Both the position numbers and the translations under genes were made by a program. Under the pieces are notes generated by a model, which made no database searches, was not told the origin of the DNA, and worked only from the letters and a program-made list of their open reading frames with translations. A stretch of 41,265 nucleotides of DNA, from positions 1 through 41,265 of the forward strand of contig JANYJD010000226.1 of assembly GCA_025358555.1 (NCBI GenBank). The letters run 5' to 3'. Positions 23,740-32,643 of the stretch are shown here, piece after piece; the first letter of the stretch is position 1, and each line of letters opens with the position of its first letter. Origin of the DNA: Rhodoferax sp. (lineage in GTDB: Bacteria > Pseudomonadota > Gammaproteobacteria > Burkholderiales > Burkholderiaceae_C).

Positions 23740-23991
23740 ATGACCGAAGCCACCCAGAATCCTGCGCGCCTGCCCGACCACCTGTCCACTGACCCGCGCA
23801 GCCCGCATCACGTGGCGGCCGTGTTCGAACATGACATTGGCATCCGCCTCAACGGCAAGGAGCGTTCCGATGTGGACGAGTACTGCATCAGCGAAGGCTG
23901 GGTGAAGGTGCCAGCTGGCAAGACGGTGGACCGCAAGGGGAAACCTGTGCTGATCAAGCTGAAGGGGACGGTCGAAGCGTTTTACAAGTGA
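23740..23991 (+). CDS. DUF3297-family protein
   Basis: 83 residues. PDHLSTDPRSPHHVAAVFEHDIGIRLNGKERSDVDEYCISEGWVKVPAG matches the small conserved DUF3297 protein of proteobacteria in length and sequence; function unknown, probably cytoplasmic. No strong Shine-Dalgarno is seen. It is flanked on both sides by copies of the palindromic element, in direct orientation. Confidence 0.85.
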   Translation: MTEATQNPARLPDHLSTDPRSPHHVAAVFEHDIGIRLNGKERSDVDEYCISEGWVKVPAGKTVDRKGKPVLIKLKGTVEAFYK

Positions 23992-24047
23992 CCAGCTTTG
24001 GCCCCTTTTTTGCCGGAAAAAACGTTTATTTCCGATAAAATAGAGCG

Positions 24048-24092
24048 CTAGCCCTTGTCCAGTATACATAGTTAGCTATTTAATTAATATCT
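24048..24092 (+). repeat. Dispersed 31-bp intergenic repeat, copy C
   Basis: CTAGCCCTTGTC ... ATAGTTAGCTA with an AT-rich tail (TTTAATTAATAT). It lies 57 bp after the DUF3297 gene. Confidence 0.65.
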
Positions 24093-24236
24093 AACGATCT
24101 TCCTGCGTGTGCCACAGCCGCAACTCGCAAATCATCGATGCAACGGTCATAGCGCAGGTGACATTGCGCCACGAAGGTGTTCGCCGCAGCAGCAGGATCC
24201 GCCAGCGCCAAAAGTCATACAGGCGGGACAAGTCAG

Positions 24237-24402
24237 CTAGGGTAGTGTTGCATTCTTGATGGCACAAATAAAACGGATGGATTTTTGGGCAGGGCAAGGC
24301 GCAAACCACAGCGATACCAGTGGGTATCGCGCGGATTTGCAACGCCGCCATGGCCGAAAAGGCACCGTTTTATGTGCCAGACAGAGTGCAACACTGCACT
24401 AG
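24237..24402 (+). repeat. MITE-like palindromic element, copy 2
   Basis: 166 bp with CTAG at both ends and terminal inverted repeats CTAGGGTAGTGTTGC / CTAGTGCAGTGTTGC (13 of 15). Stem arms TGGCACAAATAAAACGG and CCGTTTTATGTGCCA, apex GCGATACC-AGTG-GGTATCGC. Same orientation as copy 1, from which it differs at many positions while keeping pairing. It ends 38 bp downstream of the HPF-like gene (opposite strand). Confidence 0.8.
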
Positions 24403-24440
24403 CGCCTGGCCTGCCCACTTGAGCCGTCTTGAAAGCGGGC

Positions 24441-24788
24441 TCAGACAGCATCGTCAGGTAACGCAGCATTGCGGCGTGGATCGTGTTTTTCAAGCACCGT
24501 TGCCACCGCGCGCTTGAGCTTGCCGACGGCGCCGTTGATCGCCTGGTGCACCGAGCCAGCCCGGTCTTTCACCACAACCGGATCGTGGCCCACGAGCCGG
24601 GCCTCCAGGGTGCACTGGATCTCGGCAGGGTTGGCCTTGGCATGGCTGTTCTCATCGGCAATGTGGGCCTCCACTCGGGTGATGTGCTCGCCAAAGCGGT
24701 CCAGCGCGTCCGTGACCACGGTCGTCAAATGCTCGGCCATGTGGTGGCGTCCGTCAACATGGGGGTCAGTGTTCAGCAAAACTTGCAT
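24441..24788 (-). CDS. HPF/RaiA-family ribosome-associated protein
   Basis: 115 residues from ATG 24788, with GGAAAG 6 bp upstream. MQVLLNTDPHVDGRHHMAEHLTTVVTDALDRFGEHITRVEAHIADENS is the S30AE fold start, and IQCTLEARLVGHDPVVVKDRAGSVHQAINGAVGKLKRAVATVLEKHD its second half. Such proteins bind the 30S subunit and inactivate or protect ribosomes under stress. The His-rich early part resembles the shorter HPF-like stress proteins common in Burkholderiales. Confidence 0.8.
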   Translation of the reverse strand: MQVLLNTDPHVDGRHHMAEHLTTVVTDALDRFGEHITRVEAHIADENSHAKANPAEIQCTLEARLVGHDPVVVKDRAGSVHQAINGAVGKLKRAVATVLEKHDPRRNAALPDDAV

Positions 24789-24813
24789 GCAATTCTTTCC
24801 AAAAAAGCGCGGA

Positions 24814-25051
24814 TCAGGCCCGCGGTTCACCTTGTGCGTTCACCGTGATTGTGGGGCCTGGCGAGGTCATCATCTGCACGCGTTGCTCCAGGCCTTGAAA
24901 CGTGTAGGTCGCATCCCAGTACTGCGGTTGCTTGGCTGGGCTGGGTCTCGCAGCGCTGCTCGGCCTGCCCCACCACCGCACGGACTGAGGTGGAGAGTTG
25001 AGCGCCCAGATTAGCCGCGCAAGAACGCGCTGTCTGTGCGATAGCGAACAC
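24814..25051 (-). pseudogene. Remnant of a glycine-zipper (17 kDa antigen-like) surface protein
   Basis: Minus strand. One frame gives AEQRCETQPSQ, and the next frame continues QYWDATYTFQGLEQRVQMMTSPGPTITVNAQGEPRA to a stop at 24814-24816. Together they match the C-terminal half of glycine-zipper 2TM lipoproteins (QRC-x-Y-x-VTYxFxGxExxVQMxxxPGPTxTVN). The join needs a frameshift near 24925-24950, and the signal peptide and glycine zipper are missing upstream, where gloB begins divergently. It is therefore a decayed fragment, just before the HPF-like gene. Confidence 0.55.
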
Positions 25052-25109
25052 AGGGCATTCGCGGCTTTCTACAATCTGGCATCACACGCCACCCACTCAG
25101 AAAGACAAC

Positions 25110-25901
25110 ATGATCGTCGAGCGCATCTGGACAGCCAATTCGTACCGCAACTTCAACTACCTGATCGCCTGTCCTGAAACTGGCGAAGCCCTCGCCATTG
25201 ACCCGCTGGACCATGAAAAAACATTGGCCACGGCCAAGGTCAAGGGCTGGCAGATCACGCAGATTCTCAACACCCATGAACACCATGACCACACTGGCGG
25301 CAACGCGGCGGTAGTAGCTGCCACGGGTGCCAAGGTGATTGCGCACCACAAGGCCGGCGGCAAAATTCAAGGCATGGACCGGGGTGTGAAGGCAGGTGAC
25401 GTGATCAAGGTGGGCAACACCGTCGAGCTGGAGTGCCTGGACACGCCCGGCCACACGATGTGCCACATCTGCCTGCGCTCCCACACCGAGCAGCCGGCGC
25501 TGTTCTCGGGCGACACGCTGTTCAACGCCGGGGCGGGCAATGTGCACAACGGCGGCGACGTGCACGCGATGTACGCCACTTTTGCCGACCAGCTGGCGCA
25601 ACTGCCCGACAACACGCTCGTCTACCCTGGGCATGATTACATTGAGACCAACCTCAAGTTCACCCTGGCGCGCGAGCCCGGCAACGCTGCCGCATTGGCG
25701 CTGCTGCCTGCGGTGGCGGGCCACGATCCGGCCACATCCGTCGTCACCACGCTGGCGCAGGAGAAGCAGCACAACACGTTTTTCAGACTGGCCAGCGCCA
25801 GCGTGATTGCCAAATTGCGCGAGAGCTTCCCCGACCTGGCGACCGAGCCTGATGCAAAAACGGTTTTCATGAAACTGCGCGAGCTGCGCAACGGGTGGTG
25901 A
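25110..25901 (+). CDS. gloB: Hydroxyacylglutathione hydrolase (glyoxalase II)
   Basis: 263 residues. Metallo-beta-lactamase fold: THEHHDHTGG (binuclear Zn ligands), DTPGHTMCHICL, FSGDTLFNAGAGNVHNGG and VYPGHDYIETNLKF. The C-terminal part with FMKLRELRNGW provides the glutathione-site region of GloB. It hydrolyses S-lactoylglutathione to D-lactate and glutathione, completing the pathway begun by GloA at 18112-18657. AGAAAG lies just before ATG 25110. Confidence 0.93.
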   Translation: MIVERIWTANSYRNFNYLIACPETGEALAIDPLDHEKTLATAKVKGWQITQILNTHEHHDHTGGNAAVVAATGAKVIAHHKAGGKIQGMDRGVKAGDVIKVGNTVELECLDTPGHTMCHICLRSHTEQPALFSGDTLFNAGAGNVHNGGDVHAMYATFADQLAQLPDNTLVYPGHDYIETNLKFTLAREPGNAAALALLPAVAGHDPATSVVTTLAQEKQHNTFFRLASASVIAKLRESFPDLATEPDAKTVFMKLRELRNGW

Positions 25902-25953
25902 CGGGGGGATGCGGGAGGCCGGCGCGGGTAAGCAGGGACCAGCGACGCGTGCC

Positions 25954-27543
25954 TCAGCGCTCAGCCAGATAGTGCTGCGTGGTGACCGGCACGCCCTCAA
26001 GCTGAAAGGCCCGCACCTGGGCCTCAAGGTCATGGTCGGCCAGCGTGCCCCTCGCCCTTTGGTGCAGGTAGTCTGCCCATGACGTGACGATGAACCGCTC
26101 GACAAATCGGGACGAATCCCCCAAGTCCCCCAAATCGCGGTAGACGCGCCAAAACGTTGCGCCGTCCCGCCGGCGCGGCGCGCGTAGGTGGCCAACCGCC
26201 TCCAGAAAGGCCGCTGCGTCTGCAGCGCCAATGCGGTAGCCCATCTCCACCGCCACCGGGCCGTCTTCAGGCGATGGCTCATTGGTGATGAACAGCTCTT
26301 CCCACGGAATGGTCTGCGTGACATCCTGGGCCTCACCCATGCGCAGCGGGAAAGGCCGCGCCAGCAGCAACCCCGCCGCCATGCCAACGGCTGCCACGCA
26401 CAGCGAAAAAGGCAAACTGGCCAGGTCTGACAGCGCGCCCCACAGCGCAGAGCCGAGCGCAAACGAGCCCAGCGCGCACAGCGTGTGCATGGCCACCGCG
26501 CGGGCGCGCACCCATGGCGGCACACTGGTCTGGGTGGCGGTGTTAAACGTGGACGTGACCGCCATCCACGCGCCGCCGCCCAGGAACAACGCCGCGTACA
26601 CGAGGATATGGGAGCGCCCGAGTGCGGCAATCACCATCACGCAGGCAAACACAACGCAGCCGCCGCGCACCAGCGCTTCCAGCCCAAAGCGCGCACGCAC
26701 GCGTCCGATCACCATCCCGGTAAACACAGCGCCGGTGCCCAGGCAACCCATCAGCAAGCCAAAGCCTGCGGGCCCCAAGCCCAATTGCCGCTGGCTGATC
26801 ACCGGCAGCAATGCCCATAGCGCCGACCCGGCACCGGTGAAAGCCATGGTGCGCACCAGTTGCGAAAGCACCGTATGCGAATGCCATGCAAAGCGCAAAG
26901 CGCTCAGCATGCCGCCCCACAGCCGCTCAGGCGGCAGGCGCGAAGGTGGATGCGGGCGTGGCGGCCAGCGCCGGATGGCCTGCACCATGGCCAGCGTGCT
27001 GGCCACTGCAATGGCAAAGTTCCAGGCCCCACTGGCGTATGCAAATACCAAGCCGGCCAATGCGGGGCCCACCGCCCGTGCGCCGTTGTAGGCCATGGAG
27101 ACCACGGTGATGGCCTGGGGCAGCTCATCACGCGGAATTGCGTCGCTGATGGTGGAGTTCCAGGCCGGGGACAGCAATGCGGTGCAACTGCCTGCTACAA
27201 AAATAAGGATCAGCAAAGTGGCCGGGCCAGCCACACCCGCCAGCACCAGCACCGTAAGCAAAATGCCGACGCACGCCTGGACCAGCAGCGCAATCAGGAT
27301 AAGGCGTCGCCGGTCGGTGATGTCCGCCCACACGCCTGCGGGCAACGACAGCAGGAACATCGGCAGGAAAACCGCCGTTTGCACCAGTGCGGCAAGAAAC
27401 GACGAACCCGTCAGTTCCACCATCATCCATGACGCTGCCATGGCCTGCATGGCGTTGCCCACAAAGTAGATGCCGCCACTGCGCCACAGGGCCCTGAACT
27501 GCGGGTGGCGCAGCGGATGCCAGATAGAGGGGTTGGTGCTCAT
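25954..27543 (-). CDS. MFS transporter (MFS_3/enterobactin-exporter type) with C-terminal domain
   Basis: 529 residues from ATG 27543. The first 405 residues form a 12-helix major facilitator: WRSGGIYFVGNAMQAMAASWMMVELTGS, then GVWADITDRRRL (the motif A loop between helices 2 and 3) and AWNSTISDAIPRDELPQAI. The last 110 residues (MGYRIGAADAAAFLEAVGHLRAPRRRDGATFWRVYRD ... SWADYLHQRAR) form a soluble, monooxygenase-like ferredoxin fold found in full-length MFS_3 proteins. Such transporters are mostly drug or siderophore exporters; substrate unknown. It starts 7 bp after the GNAT stop, so glmM-GNAT-MFS form one run. Confidence 0.85.
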   Translation of the reverse strand: MSTNPSIWHPLRHPQFRALWRSGGIYFVGNAMQAMAASWMMVELTGSSFLAALVQTAVFLPMFLLSLPAGVWADITDRRRLILIALLVQACVGILLTVLVLAGVAGPATLLILIFVAGSCTALLSPAWNSTISDAIPRDELPQAITVVSMAYNGARAVGPALAGLVFAYASGAWNFAIAVASTLAMVQAIRRWPPRPHPPSRLPPERLWGGMLSALRFAWHSHTVLSQLVRTMAFTGAGSALWALLPVISQRQLGLGPAGFGLLMGCLGTGAVFTGMVIGRVRARFGLEALVRGGCVVFACVMVIAALGRSHILVYAALFLGGGAWMAVTSTFNTATQTSVPPWVRARAVAMHTLCALGSFALGSALWGALSDLASLPFSLCVAAVGMAAGLLLARPFPLRMGEAQDVTQTIPWEELFITNEPSPEDGPVAVEMGYRIGAADAAAFLEAVGHLRAPRRRDGATFWRVYRDLGDLGDSSRFVERFIVTSWADYLHQRARGTLADHDLEAQVRAFQLEGVPVTTQHYLAER

Positions 27544-27550
27544 CAAGCGG

Positions 27551-28066
27551 TCATGTCAGCAGCTTTTGCAAAAAACGCGCCTGTCCCATGGCAGGATCGA
27601 GCTGGTAGCCCGCAAACCCCACTCGCTCATAGAGACGAATTGCGCCGACGTTGCCTGCCAGCACTTCCAGCGTCAATTTGCAGGCGCCGCGCTCACGCGC
27701 GATGGTTTCTGCAACGGCGAGCATTTGCTCGGCAATGCGCTGGCCCCGGTAGCCAGGCAGAACGGCCACGTCATGCACATTCACCAAGGGCTGACACGCA
27801 AAAGTGGAGAAGCCTTCAATGCAGTTCACCAGGCCGACCGATCTGTCGCCATCAAATGCCAGCACGCTGAAGGCCTGTGGCCGCGCCGCCAATGCCTGCA
27901 CCAGGTTGGTTTTGGCAAATGCACTCAATGCCTGTCCGCCACCCATCGGGTCCTGGGCATAGGCATCCAGAAGGCTGACCAGGGCTGCTGCGTGCGCAGG
28001 ATTGGCGTAATCGGCGCGGCATACCGTCAAGGGCAGCATTGCAGGCGAAGATGGGGATTGCGTCAC
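27551..28066 (-). CDS. GNAT-family N-acetyltransferase
   Basis: 171 residues. The start GTG 28066 overlaps the glmM stop by 4 bp (GTGA); an ATG at 28039 is an alternative. Acetyl-CoA-binding motif [26 protein letters not shown] (motif A, Q/RxxGxA type), then [25 protein letters not shown] (motif B). The acceptor is unknown. It is translationally coupled to glmM, although its product need not belong to that pathway. Confidence 0.85.
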   Translation of the reverse strand: MTQSPSSPAMLPLTVCRADYANPAHAAALVSLLDAYAQDPMGGGQALSAFAKTNLVQALAARPQAFSVLAFDGDRSVGLVNCIEGFSTFACQPLVNVHDVAVLPGYRGQRIAEQMLAVAETIARERGACKLTLEVLAGNVGAIRLYERVGFAGYQLDPAMGQARFLQKLLT

Positions 28067-29466
28067 GCGTGCGGCACCACGAAAACGGTGTCACTGAAGT
28101 CTGACGGCTCGTCCTTCAGGCAATTCGCAATGCGCTGCGCGCACGCCTGAGCCTGCGCAGGATCGCGCGCCTCGACCATCACACGGACCAGTGGCTCAGT
28201 GCCACTGGCGCGTATCAGCACACGACCAATCCCGACAAGCTCAGCCTCGACCAATTTGGCAGTCTCGGCCAGCCGGGTATTGGATTTCCAGTCCTGCCCC
28301 GGTTGCAGGCGAACGTTGATGAGCACCTGAGGGAACAGCGTCACATCCGCCAGCAATTGCGCCACCGATTGCCCGCTGCGCATGCAGGCCTGCAGCACCT
28401 GCAACGCCGATATCAGGCCGTCGCCGGTGGTGTGCTTGTCCAGCGCCAGCAGGTGCCCCGAACCTTCGCCACCCAGCAACCACCCCCGTTGCTCAAGTTC
28501 CTCCAGCACATAGCGGTCACCCACCTTGGCCCGCACCAGCTCAATGCCCTTGGCCTTCAGGGCCAGCTCAACCGCCATGTTGGTCATGAGCGTTCCCACA
28601 ACCCCGGGCACCGTCTCGCTGGCCGGTTTGACCGGGGCGTCTGCGCCACGGGAGAGGCGTTCCTTCACCATGAGGTAGAGAATCTCGTCACCATTGAACA
28701 GGCGGCCCTGGGCGTCCACCAGTTGCAGCCTGTCGGCATCGCCGTCCAGTGCAATGCCGTAATGCGCCTTGTGCGTCTTGACCGCCGCCACCAGTGCTTC
28801 GGGGTGGGTGGCACCGACTTCAAAATTGATGTTCAAACCATCTGGCGCACAGCCGATGGAAATCACTTCGGCACCCAGCTCATGGAACACCATGGGGGCG
28901 ACCTGGTACGCCGCGCCGTGGGCGCCGTCCACCACAATCTTCATGCCCTTGAGCGTGAGGTCATTGGCAAAGGTGCTCTTGCAGAATTCAATGTAGCGCC
29001 CTGCGGCGTCTTCCAGGCGGCGCGTGCGGCCCAAACTGGCCGAATCAGCCCACACCGCAGGCTCTTCAAGCGCCGCCTCAACCGCCAACTCCCAGGCATC
29101 AGGCAGCTTGGTGCCCTGGGCGCTGAAGAACTTGATGCCGTTGTCGGCAAACGGGTTGTGGCTGGCGCTGATGACCACGCCCAGCGACGCACGCTGCGCC
29201 CGCGTGAGGTAGGCCACGCCCGGGGTTGGCAGCGGGCCCAGCAGCACGACGTCAACGCCGGCCGAATTGAAGCCGCTCTCAAGCGCGCTTTCCAGCATGT
29301 AGCCCGAAATGCGGGTATCTTTGCCAATCAGCACCGTGGGGCGCGACTCGGTGCGCTTGAGCACACGCCCCACGGCATGGGCCAGGCGCAGTATGAAATC
29401 TGGCGTAATGGGCGCATGGCCCACGGTGCCGCGAATGCCGTCTGTGCCGAAGTATTTTCGGGTCAT
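28063..29466 (-). CDS. glmM: Phosphoglucosamine mutase
   Basis: 467 residues from ATG 29466, preceded by GGAG at a long spacing (about 13 bp). [19 protein letters not shown] starts the family; the phosphoserine loop is [19 protein letters not shown], the metal loop [12 protein letters not shown], the sugar-binding loop GGEGSGHLL, and the phosphate site [15 protein letters not shown]. It converts glucosamine-6-P to glucosamine-1-P for peptidoglycan and LPS. The frame stays open upstream through a tetranucleotide repeat, but the conserved N-terminus fixes the start. Follows folP, as in other Burkholderiales. Confidence 0.96.
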   Translation of the reverse strand: MTRKYFGTDGIRGTVGHAPITPDFILRLAHAVGRVLKRTESRPTVLIGKDTRISGYMLESALESGFNSAGVDVVLLGPLPTPGVAYLTRAQRASLGVVISASHNPFADNGIKFFSAQGTKLPDAWELAVEAALEEPAVWADSASLGRTRRLEDAAGRYIEFCKSTFANDLTLKGMKIVVDGAHGAAYQVAPMVFHELGAEVISIGCAPDGLNINFEVGATHPEALVAAVKTHKAHYGIALDGDADRLQLVDAQGRLFNGDEILYLMVKERLSRGADAPVKPASETVPGVVGTLMTNMAVELALKAKGIELVRAKVGDRYVLEELEQRGWLLGGEGSGHLLALDKHTTGDGLISALQVLQACMRSGQSVAQLLADVTLFPQVLINVRLQPGQDWKSNTRLAETAKLVEAELVGIGRVLIRASGTEPLVRVMVEARDPAQAQACAQRIANCLKDEPSDFSDTVFVVPHA

Positions 29467-29490
29467 TTTTTTTCGTGCTCCTTTTTCACT

Positions 29491-29550
29491 CAAACAAACA
29501 AACAAACAATCAATCAATCAATCAAACAATCAATCAATCAATCAATCAAA
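29491..29550. repeat. Tetranucleotide microsatellite between folP and glmM
   Basis: 15 units of four bases: CAAA x4, CAAT x4, CAAA, CAAT x5, CAAA on the plus strand (TTTG/ATTG on the glmM strand). It ends 25 bp before the glmM start. Such tracts change length by slippage. Confidence 0.95.
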
Positions 29551-29558
29551 ATAGCTAT

Positions 29559-30479
29559 TTATTTTATAGCATGCAAAATCTTCAGCGCCTGCACCGTCTC
29601 GCGCACATCGTGCACACGCACAATGGCCGCGCCGCGCTCCACTGCCAGCAAGGCTGCGGCGACGCTGGGCACCATGCGGTCCCGAATGTCGAGGGTTGCC
29701 ACGGTGGCCAGAGAAAGACTTGTGGCGGCCACCAGCGATGATTTTCTGGACCAGCCCACCAGCAGCGGAAAGCCCGCCGCCAGCAGATCGCCCTGGCGCG
29801 CCAGCAACTCAAAATTTTGTGCCGCCGTTTTGCCAAAACCGATGCCCGGGTCCAGCACTATACGGGACAAATCGACTTCGAGCCCTTGTAGCTGCTGCAC
29901 AATCAGCTTCCATAAAAATAGCACTTGAGAAACCACGTCACCCGTCATTGGCATCTTCTGCATGGTTTGCGGGTCGCGGTGCATGTGCATCAGGCAGACG
30001 CCGCAGCGCGGGTGGCGGCTGACAATCTGAGCCGCCAGTGGCAATGTCCCGCCGTCGCCATGCGCGTCGGCCCGCCATTGCAAGGCCCATATGTCGTTGA
30101 TGATGTCGGCACCCAGGTCCAGCACCGCCTGCATGACCTGCGGCTTGTAGGTGTCCACCGAGACGGGCACGCCAAGCTTGACGGCCTCGCGCACCACCGG
30201 CAATATGCGAACCAGCTCGTCCTGCAACGGCAAAGGCATGGCGCCGGGCCGCGACGACTCGCCACCAATGTCAAGGATATCCGCACCATCCAGGATCAAT
30301 TTTTCACAATGCCGCAGCGCCGATGCCGTTGATGGGTGCTCGCCACCGTCTGAAAACGAATCGGGCGTGACATTGACGATGCCCATGACCTGTGGCTCGG
30401 ACAGGTCGATGGCGAAGCGGGAGGTTTGCCAGAACATGCTCCCCAACGGGCGGGAAGCGCGCATCTGTTCTTTGTTCAT
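29559..30479 (-). CDS. folP: Dihydropteroate synthase
   Basis: 306 residues from ATG 30479. QVMGIVNVTPDSFSDGGEH, LDGADILDIGGESSRPGA, VSVDTYKPQVMQAVLDLGADIINDIWAL, GVCLMHMHRDPQTM, IVLDPGIGFGKTAAQNFELL and the final IVRVHDVRETVQALKI are the family blocks. It joins 6-hydroxymethyl-dihydropterin diphosphate to p-aminobenzoate in folate synthesis and is the sulfonamide target. No clear Shine-Dalgarno is seen. The last codons and the stop lie in an AT-rich stretch resembling the tail of the dispersed repeat. Confidence 0.95.
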   Translation of the reverse strand: MNKEQMRASRPLGSMFWQTSRFAIDLSEPQVMGIVNVTPDSFSDGGEHPSTASALRHCEKLILDGADILDIGGESSRPGAMPLPLQDELVRILPVVREAVKLGVPVSVDTYKPQVMQAVLDLGADIINDIWALQWRADAHGDGGTLPLAAQIVSRHPRCGVCLMHMHRDPQTMQKMPMTGDVVSQVLFLWKLIVQQLQGLEVDLSRIVLDPGIGFGKTAAQNFELLARQGDLLAAGFPLLVGWSRKSSLVAATSLSLATVATLDIRDRMVPSVAAALLAVERGAAIVRVHDVRETVQALKILHAIK

Positions 30480-30497
30480 GGTTGTCTGGCTGCTATA

Positions 30498-30526
30498 GAA
30501 AAAGGGGCGCAAGGCCCCCTTTTTTG
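30498..30526 (-). terminator. Terminator between ftsH and folP
   Basis: GGGGC and GCCCC around a 5-nt loop (plus strand 30504-30518), flanked by A- and T-runs on both sides, so it can act on either strand. It lies 26 bp after the ftsH stop, which suggests that folP-glmM also have a separate promoter or depend on readthrough. Confidence 0.65.
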
Positions 30527-30551
30527 ACGATGACTGGCTGCCAGAAGGATT

Positions 30552-32474
30552 TCAGGCCGCAGTCGTCGCAGGCTCGGCAGCCACAACCGGCGTGCCGCCC
30601 GAAGTGCCCCCACCCGATGGCGATGCGGGCACACGCGGCGTCCAGTCTTTGGGCGGACGCGGCTCCTTGCCGGCCATGATGTCATCAAGCTGGTCGCTGT
30701 CAATGGTTTCCCATTCCAGCAAGGCCTTGGCCATGGCGTGCATTTTGTCAGTGTTGCTTTCGATCAGCTTGCGCGCCAAGGTGTACTGCTGGTCAATGAT
30801 GCGCCTTACCTCTGCGTCCACCTTCTGCATGGTCTGCTCGCTCATGTTGGTGGTCTTGGTGACCGAGCGGCCCAGAAACACTTCCCCTTCGTTTTCGGCA
30901 TAGACCATGGGGCCCAGCGCGTCTGTCATGCCGTAGCGCGTCACCATATCGCGCGCGATTTGGGTGGCGCGCTCAAAGTCGTTGCTGGCACCGGTGGTCA
31001 TCTGCTTCATGAACACTTCTTCGGCAATGCGGCCACCAAACAGCATGCTGATCTGGCTGAGCATGTATTCACTGTCGTAGCTGTAGCGGTCCTGCGCGGG
31101 CAGGCTCATAGTGACGCCCAGGGCACGGCCACGCGGGATCACCGTCACTTTGTGCACGGGGTCGCACTTGGGCAGCAGTTTGCCCAGCAAAGCGTGGCCG
31201 GACTCGTGATAAGCCGTGTTGCGGCGCTCTTCCTCGGGCATGACCATGCTCTTGCGCTCAGGGCCCATCAGGATCTTGTCTTTGGCTTTCTCGAAGTCTT
31301 GCATTTCCACCACGCGGGCGCTGCGCCGTGCAGCCATCAAGGCGGCTTCATTGCAGAGGTTGGCCAAGTCTGCGCCCGACATTCCGGGCGTGCCTCGCGC
31401 AATGACGCCGGCATTCACATCCTGGCCCAAAGGCACTTTGCGCATGTGCACATTCAAGATCTGTTCGCGTCCCCGAATGTCGGGCAGAGTCACGTACACC
31501 TGCCGGTCAAAGCGGCCAGGGCGCAACAGCGCAGCGTCCAGAATGTCCGGACGGTTGGTCGCCGCGACCACGATCACGCCGACATTCGTCTCAAAGCCGT
31601 CCATCTCGACCAGCATCTGGTTCAGGGTTTGCTCGCGCTCGTCGTTGCCGCCACCCAGGCCAGCACCGCGTTGGCGGCCTACCGCATCAATCTCGTCGAT
31701 GAAAATAATGCAAGGCGCATTTTTCTTGGCGTTGTCGAACATGTCGCGCACGCGGGCTGCACCCACGCCAACAAACATCTCCACAAAGTCGGAACCTGAG
31801 ATGGAGAAGAACGGCACCTTGGCTTCACCGGCAATGCCTTTGGCCAACAGCGTCTTGCCAGTACCGGGCGGGCCGACCAGCAGCAACCCACGCGGGATGC
31901 GTCCACCGAGCTTCTGGAATTTGGCAGGATCCTTGAGGAAATCAACCACCTCCTTGACTTCTTCCTTGGCTTCATCGCAACCGGCCACATCGGCAAACGT
32001 CACCTGGTTGGTGTTCTCGTCGAGCATGCGGGCCTTGCTTTTGCCAAAGCTGAACGCCCCGCCTTTGCCACCGCCCTGCATTTGCCGCATGAAGTAAACC
32101 CACACGCCAATCAGCAGCAGCATCGGGCCCCAGCTGACCAGCAGCGTCATGAGAAGCGAGCCTTCTTCGCGGGCTTTTACATCAAACTTCACGTTGTTGG
32201 CGATCAGGTCACCGACCAGCCCGCGATCCAGGTAAGTGGCAGTTGTGCGCAGCTTGCGGTCATCATTGGTGACGGCAATGATTTCGGTGCCGCCCTGGCC
32301 TTCCTGGATGATGGCGCTCTTGATCCTCTTGCCGCGCACTTCTTCCAGAAAGTCGGAGTACCCAACGTAGCCAGCGCCGGCCACGCTGCGCGTGTCGAAT
32401 TGTTTAAAGACGGTGAACAGCACGAGTGCGATCACCATCCAGACGGCAATTTTTGAAAACCACTGATTATTCAA
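30552..32474 (-). CDS. ftsH: ATP-dependent zinc metalloprotease FtsH
   Basis: 640 residues. Transmembrane segments at about 6-22 and 105-123 enclose a periplasmic domain. AAA module: [12 protein letters not shown] (Walker A), [12 protein letters not shown] (Walker B), the [15 protein letters not shown] pore region, and an SRH with [18 protein letters not shown]. Protease: HESGHALLG (HExxH), with the distal Asp region. The C-terminal tail is Pro/Gly/Thr-rich. A membrane quality-control hexamer that degrades LpxC, sigma-32 and membrane proteins. Follows rlmE, as in E. coli. Confidence 0.98.
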   Translation of the reverse strand: MNNQWFSKIAVWMVIALVLFTVFKQFDTRSVAGAGYVGYSDFLEEVRGKRIKSAIIQEGQGGTEIIAVTNDDRKLRTTATYLDRGLVGDLIANNVKFDVKAREEGSLLMTLLVSWGPMLLLIGVWVYFMRQMQGGGKGGAFSFGKSKARMLDENTNQVTFADVAGCDEAKEEVKEVVDFLKDPAKFQKLGGRIPRGLLLVGPPGTGKTLLAKGIAGEAKVPFFSISGSDFVEMFVGVGAARVRDMFDNAKKNAPCIIFIDEIDAVGRQRGAGLGGGNDEREQTLNQMLVEMDGFETNVGVIVVAATNRPDILDAALLRPGRFDRQVYVTLPDIRGREQILNVHMRKVPLGQDVNAGVIARGTPGMSGADLANLCNEAALMAARRSARVVEMQDFEKAKDKILMGPERKSMVMPEEERRNTAYHESGHALLGKLLPKCDPVHKVTVIPRGRALGVTMSLPAQDRYSYDSEYMLSQISMLFGGRIAEEVFMKQMTTGASNDFERATQIARDMVTRYGMTDALGPMVYAENEGEVFLGRSVTKTTNMSEQTMQKVDAEVRRIIDQQYTLARKLIESNTDKMHAMAKALLEWETIDSDQLDDIMAGKEPRPPKDWTPRVPASPSGGGTSGGTPVVAAEPATTAA

Positions 32475-32643
32475 GCGGGGCTCCAGTGCGGATGGGATAA
32501 AGAAGACTTGTCATAAGTGCGCCTTATTTTAGGCTTTTCAAGGCGTATAGCCACGGTTTTTCAAGCTTTCACCCACAGTCAATGCAAGGGATTTCGGGTG
32601 TTTTTGCACAATTTACAGTGCGGGCTAACACTTGCTTACGGAT

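Noticed and set aside
24093-24236. Minus-strand frame DPAAAANTFVAQCHLRYDRCIDDL as a regulator C-terminus
   Set aside because: Slight likeness to the end of a TetR protein, but too short and without the DNA-binding part to support a call.
25011-26630. A 539-codon open frame antisense to gloB and the end of the MFS gene
   Set aside because: Its first two thirds run in the wrong frame over two well-supported genes; the composition is Arg/Ala/Cys-rich, as expected for shadow frames in GC-rich DNA.
29491-29550. The regular CAAA/CAAT tract as a CRISPR or phage attachment site
   Set aside because: The units are four bases with no spacers; it is a simple microsatellite.
28303-29928. A 541-codon open frame antisense to glmM and folP
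   Set aside because: No domain or start signal; it lies opposite two complete housekeeping genes and ends in the tetranucleotide tract translated as NQSINQS.
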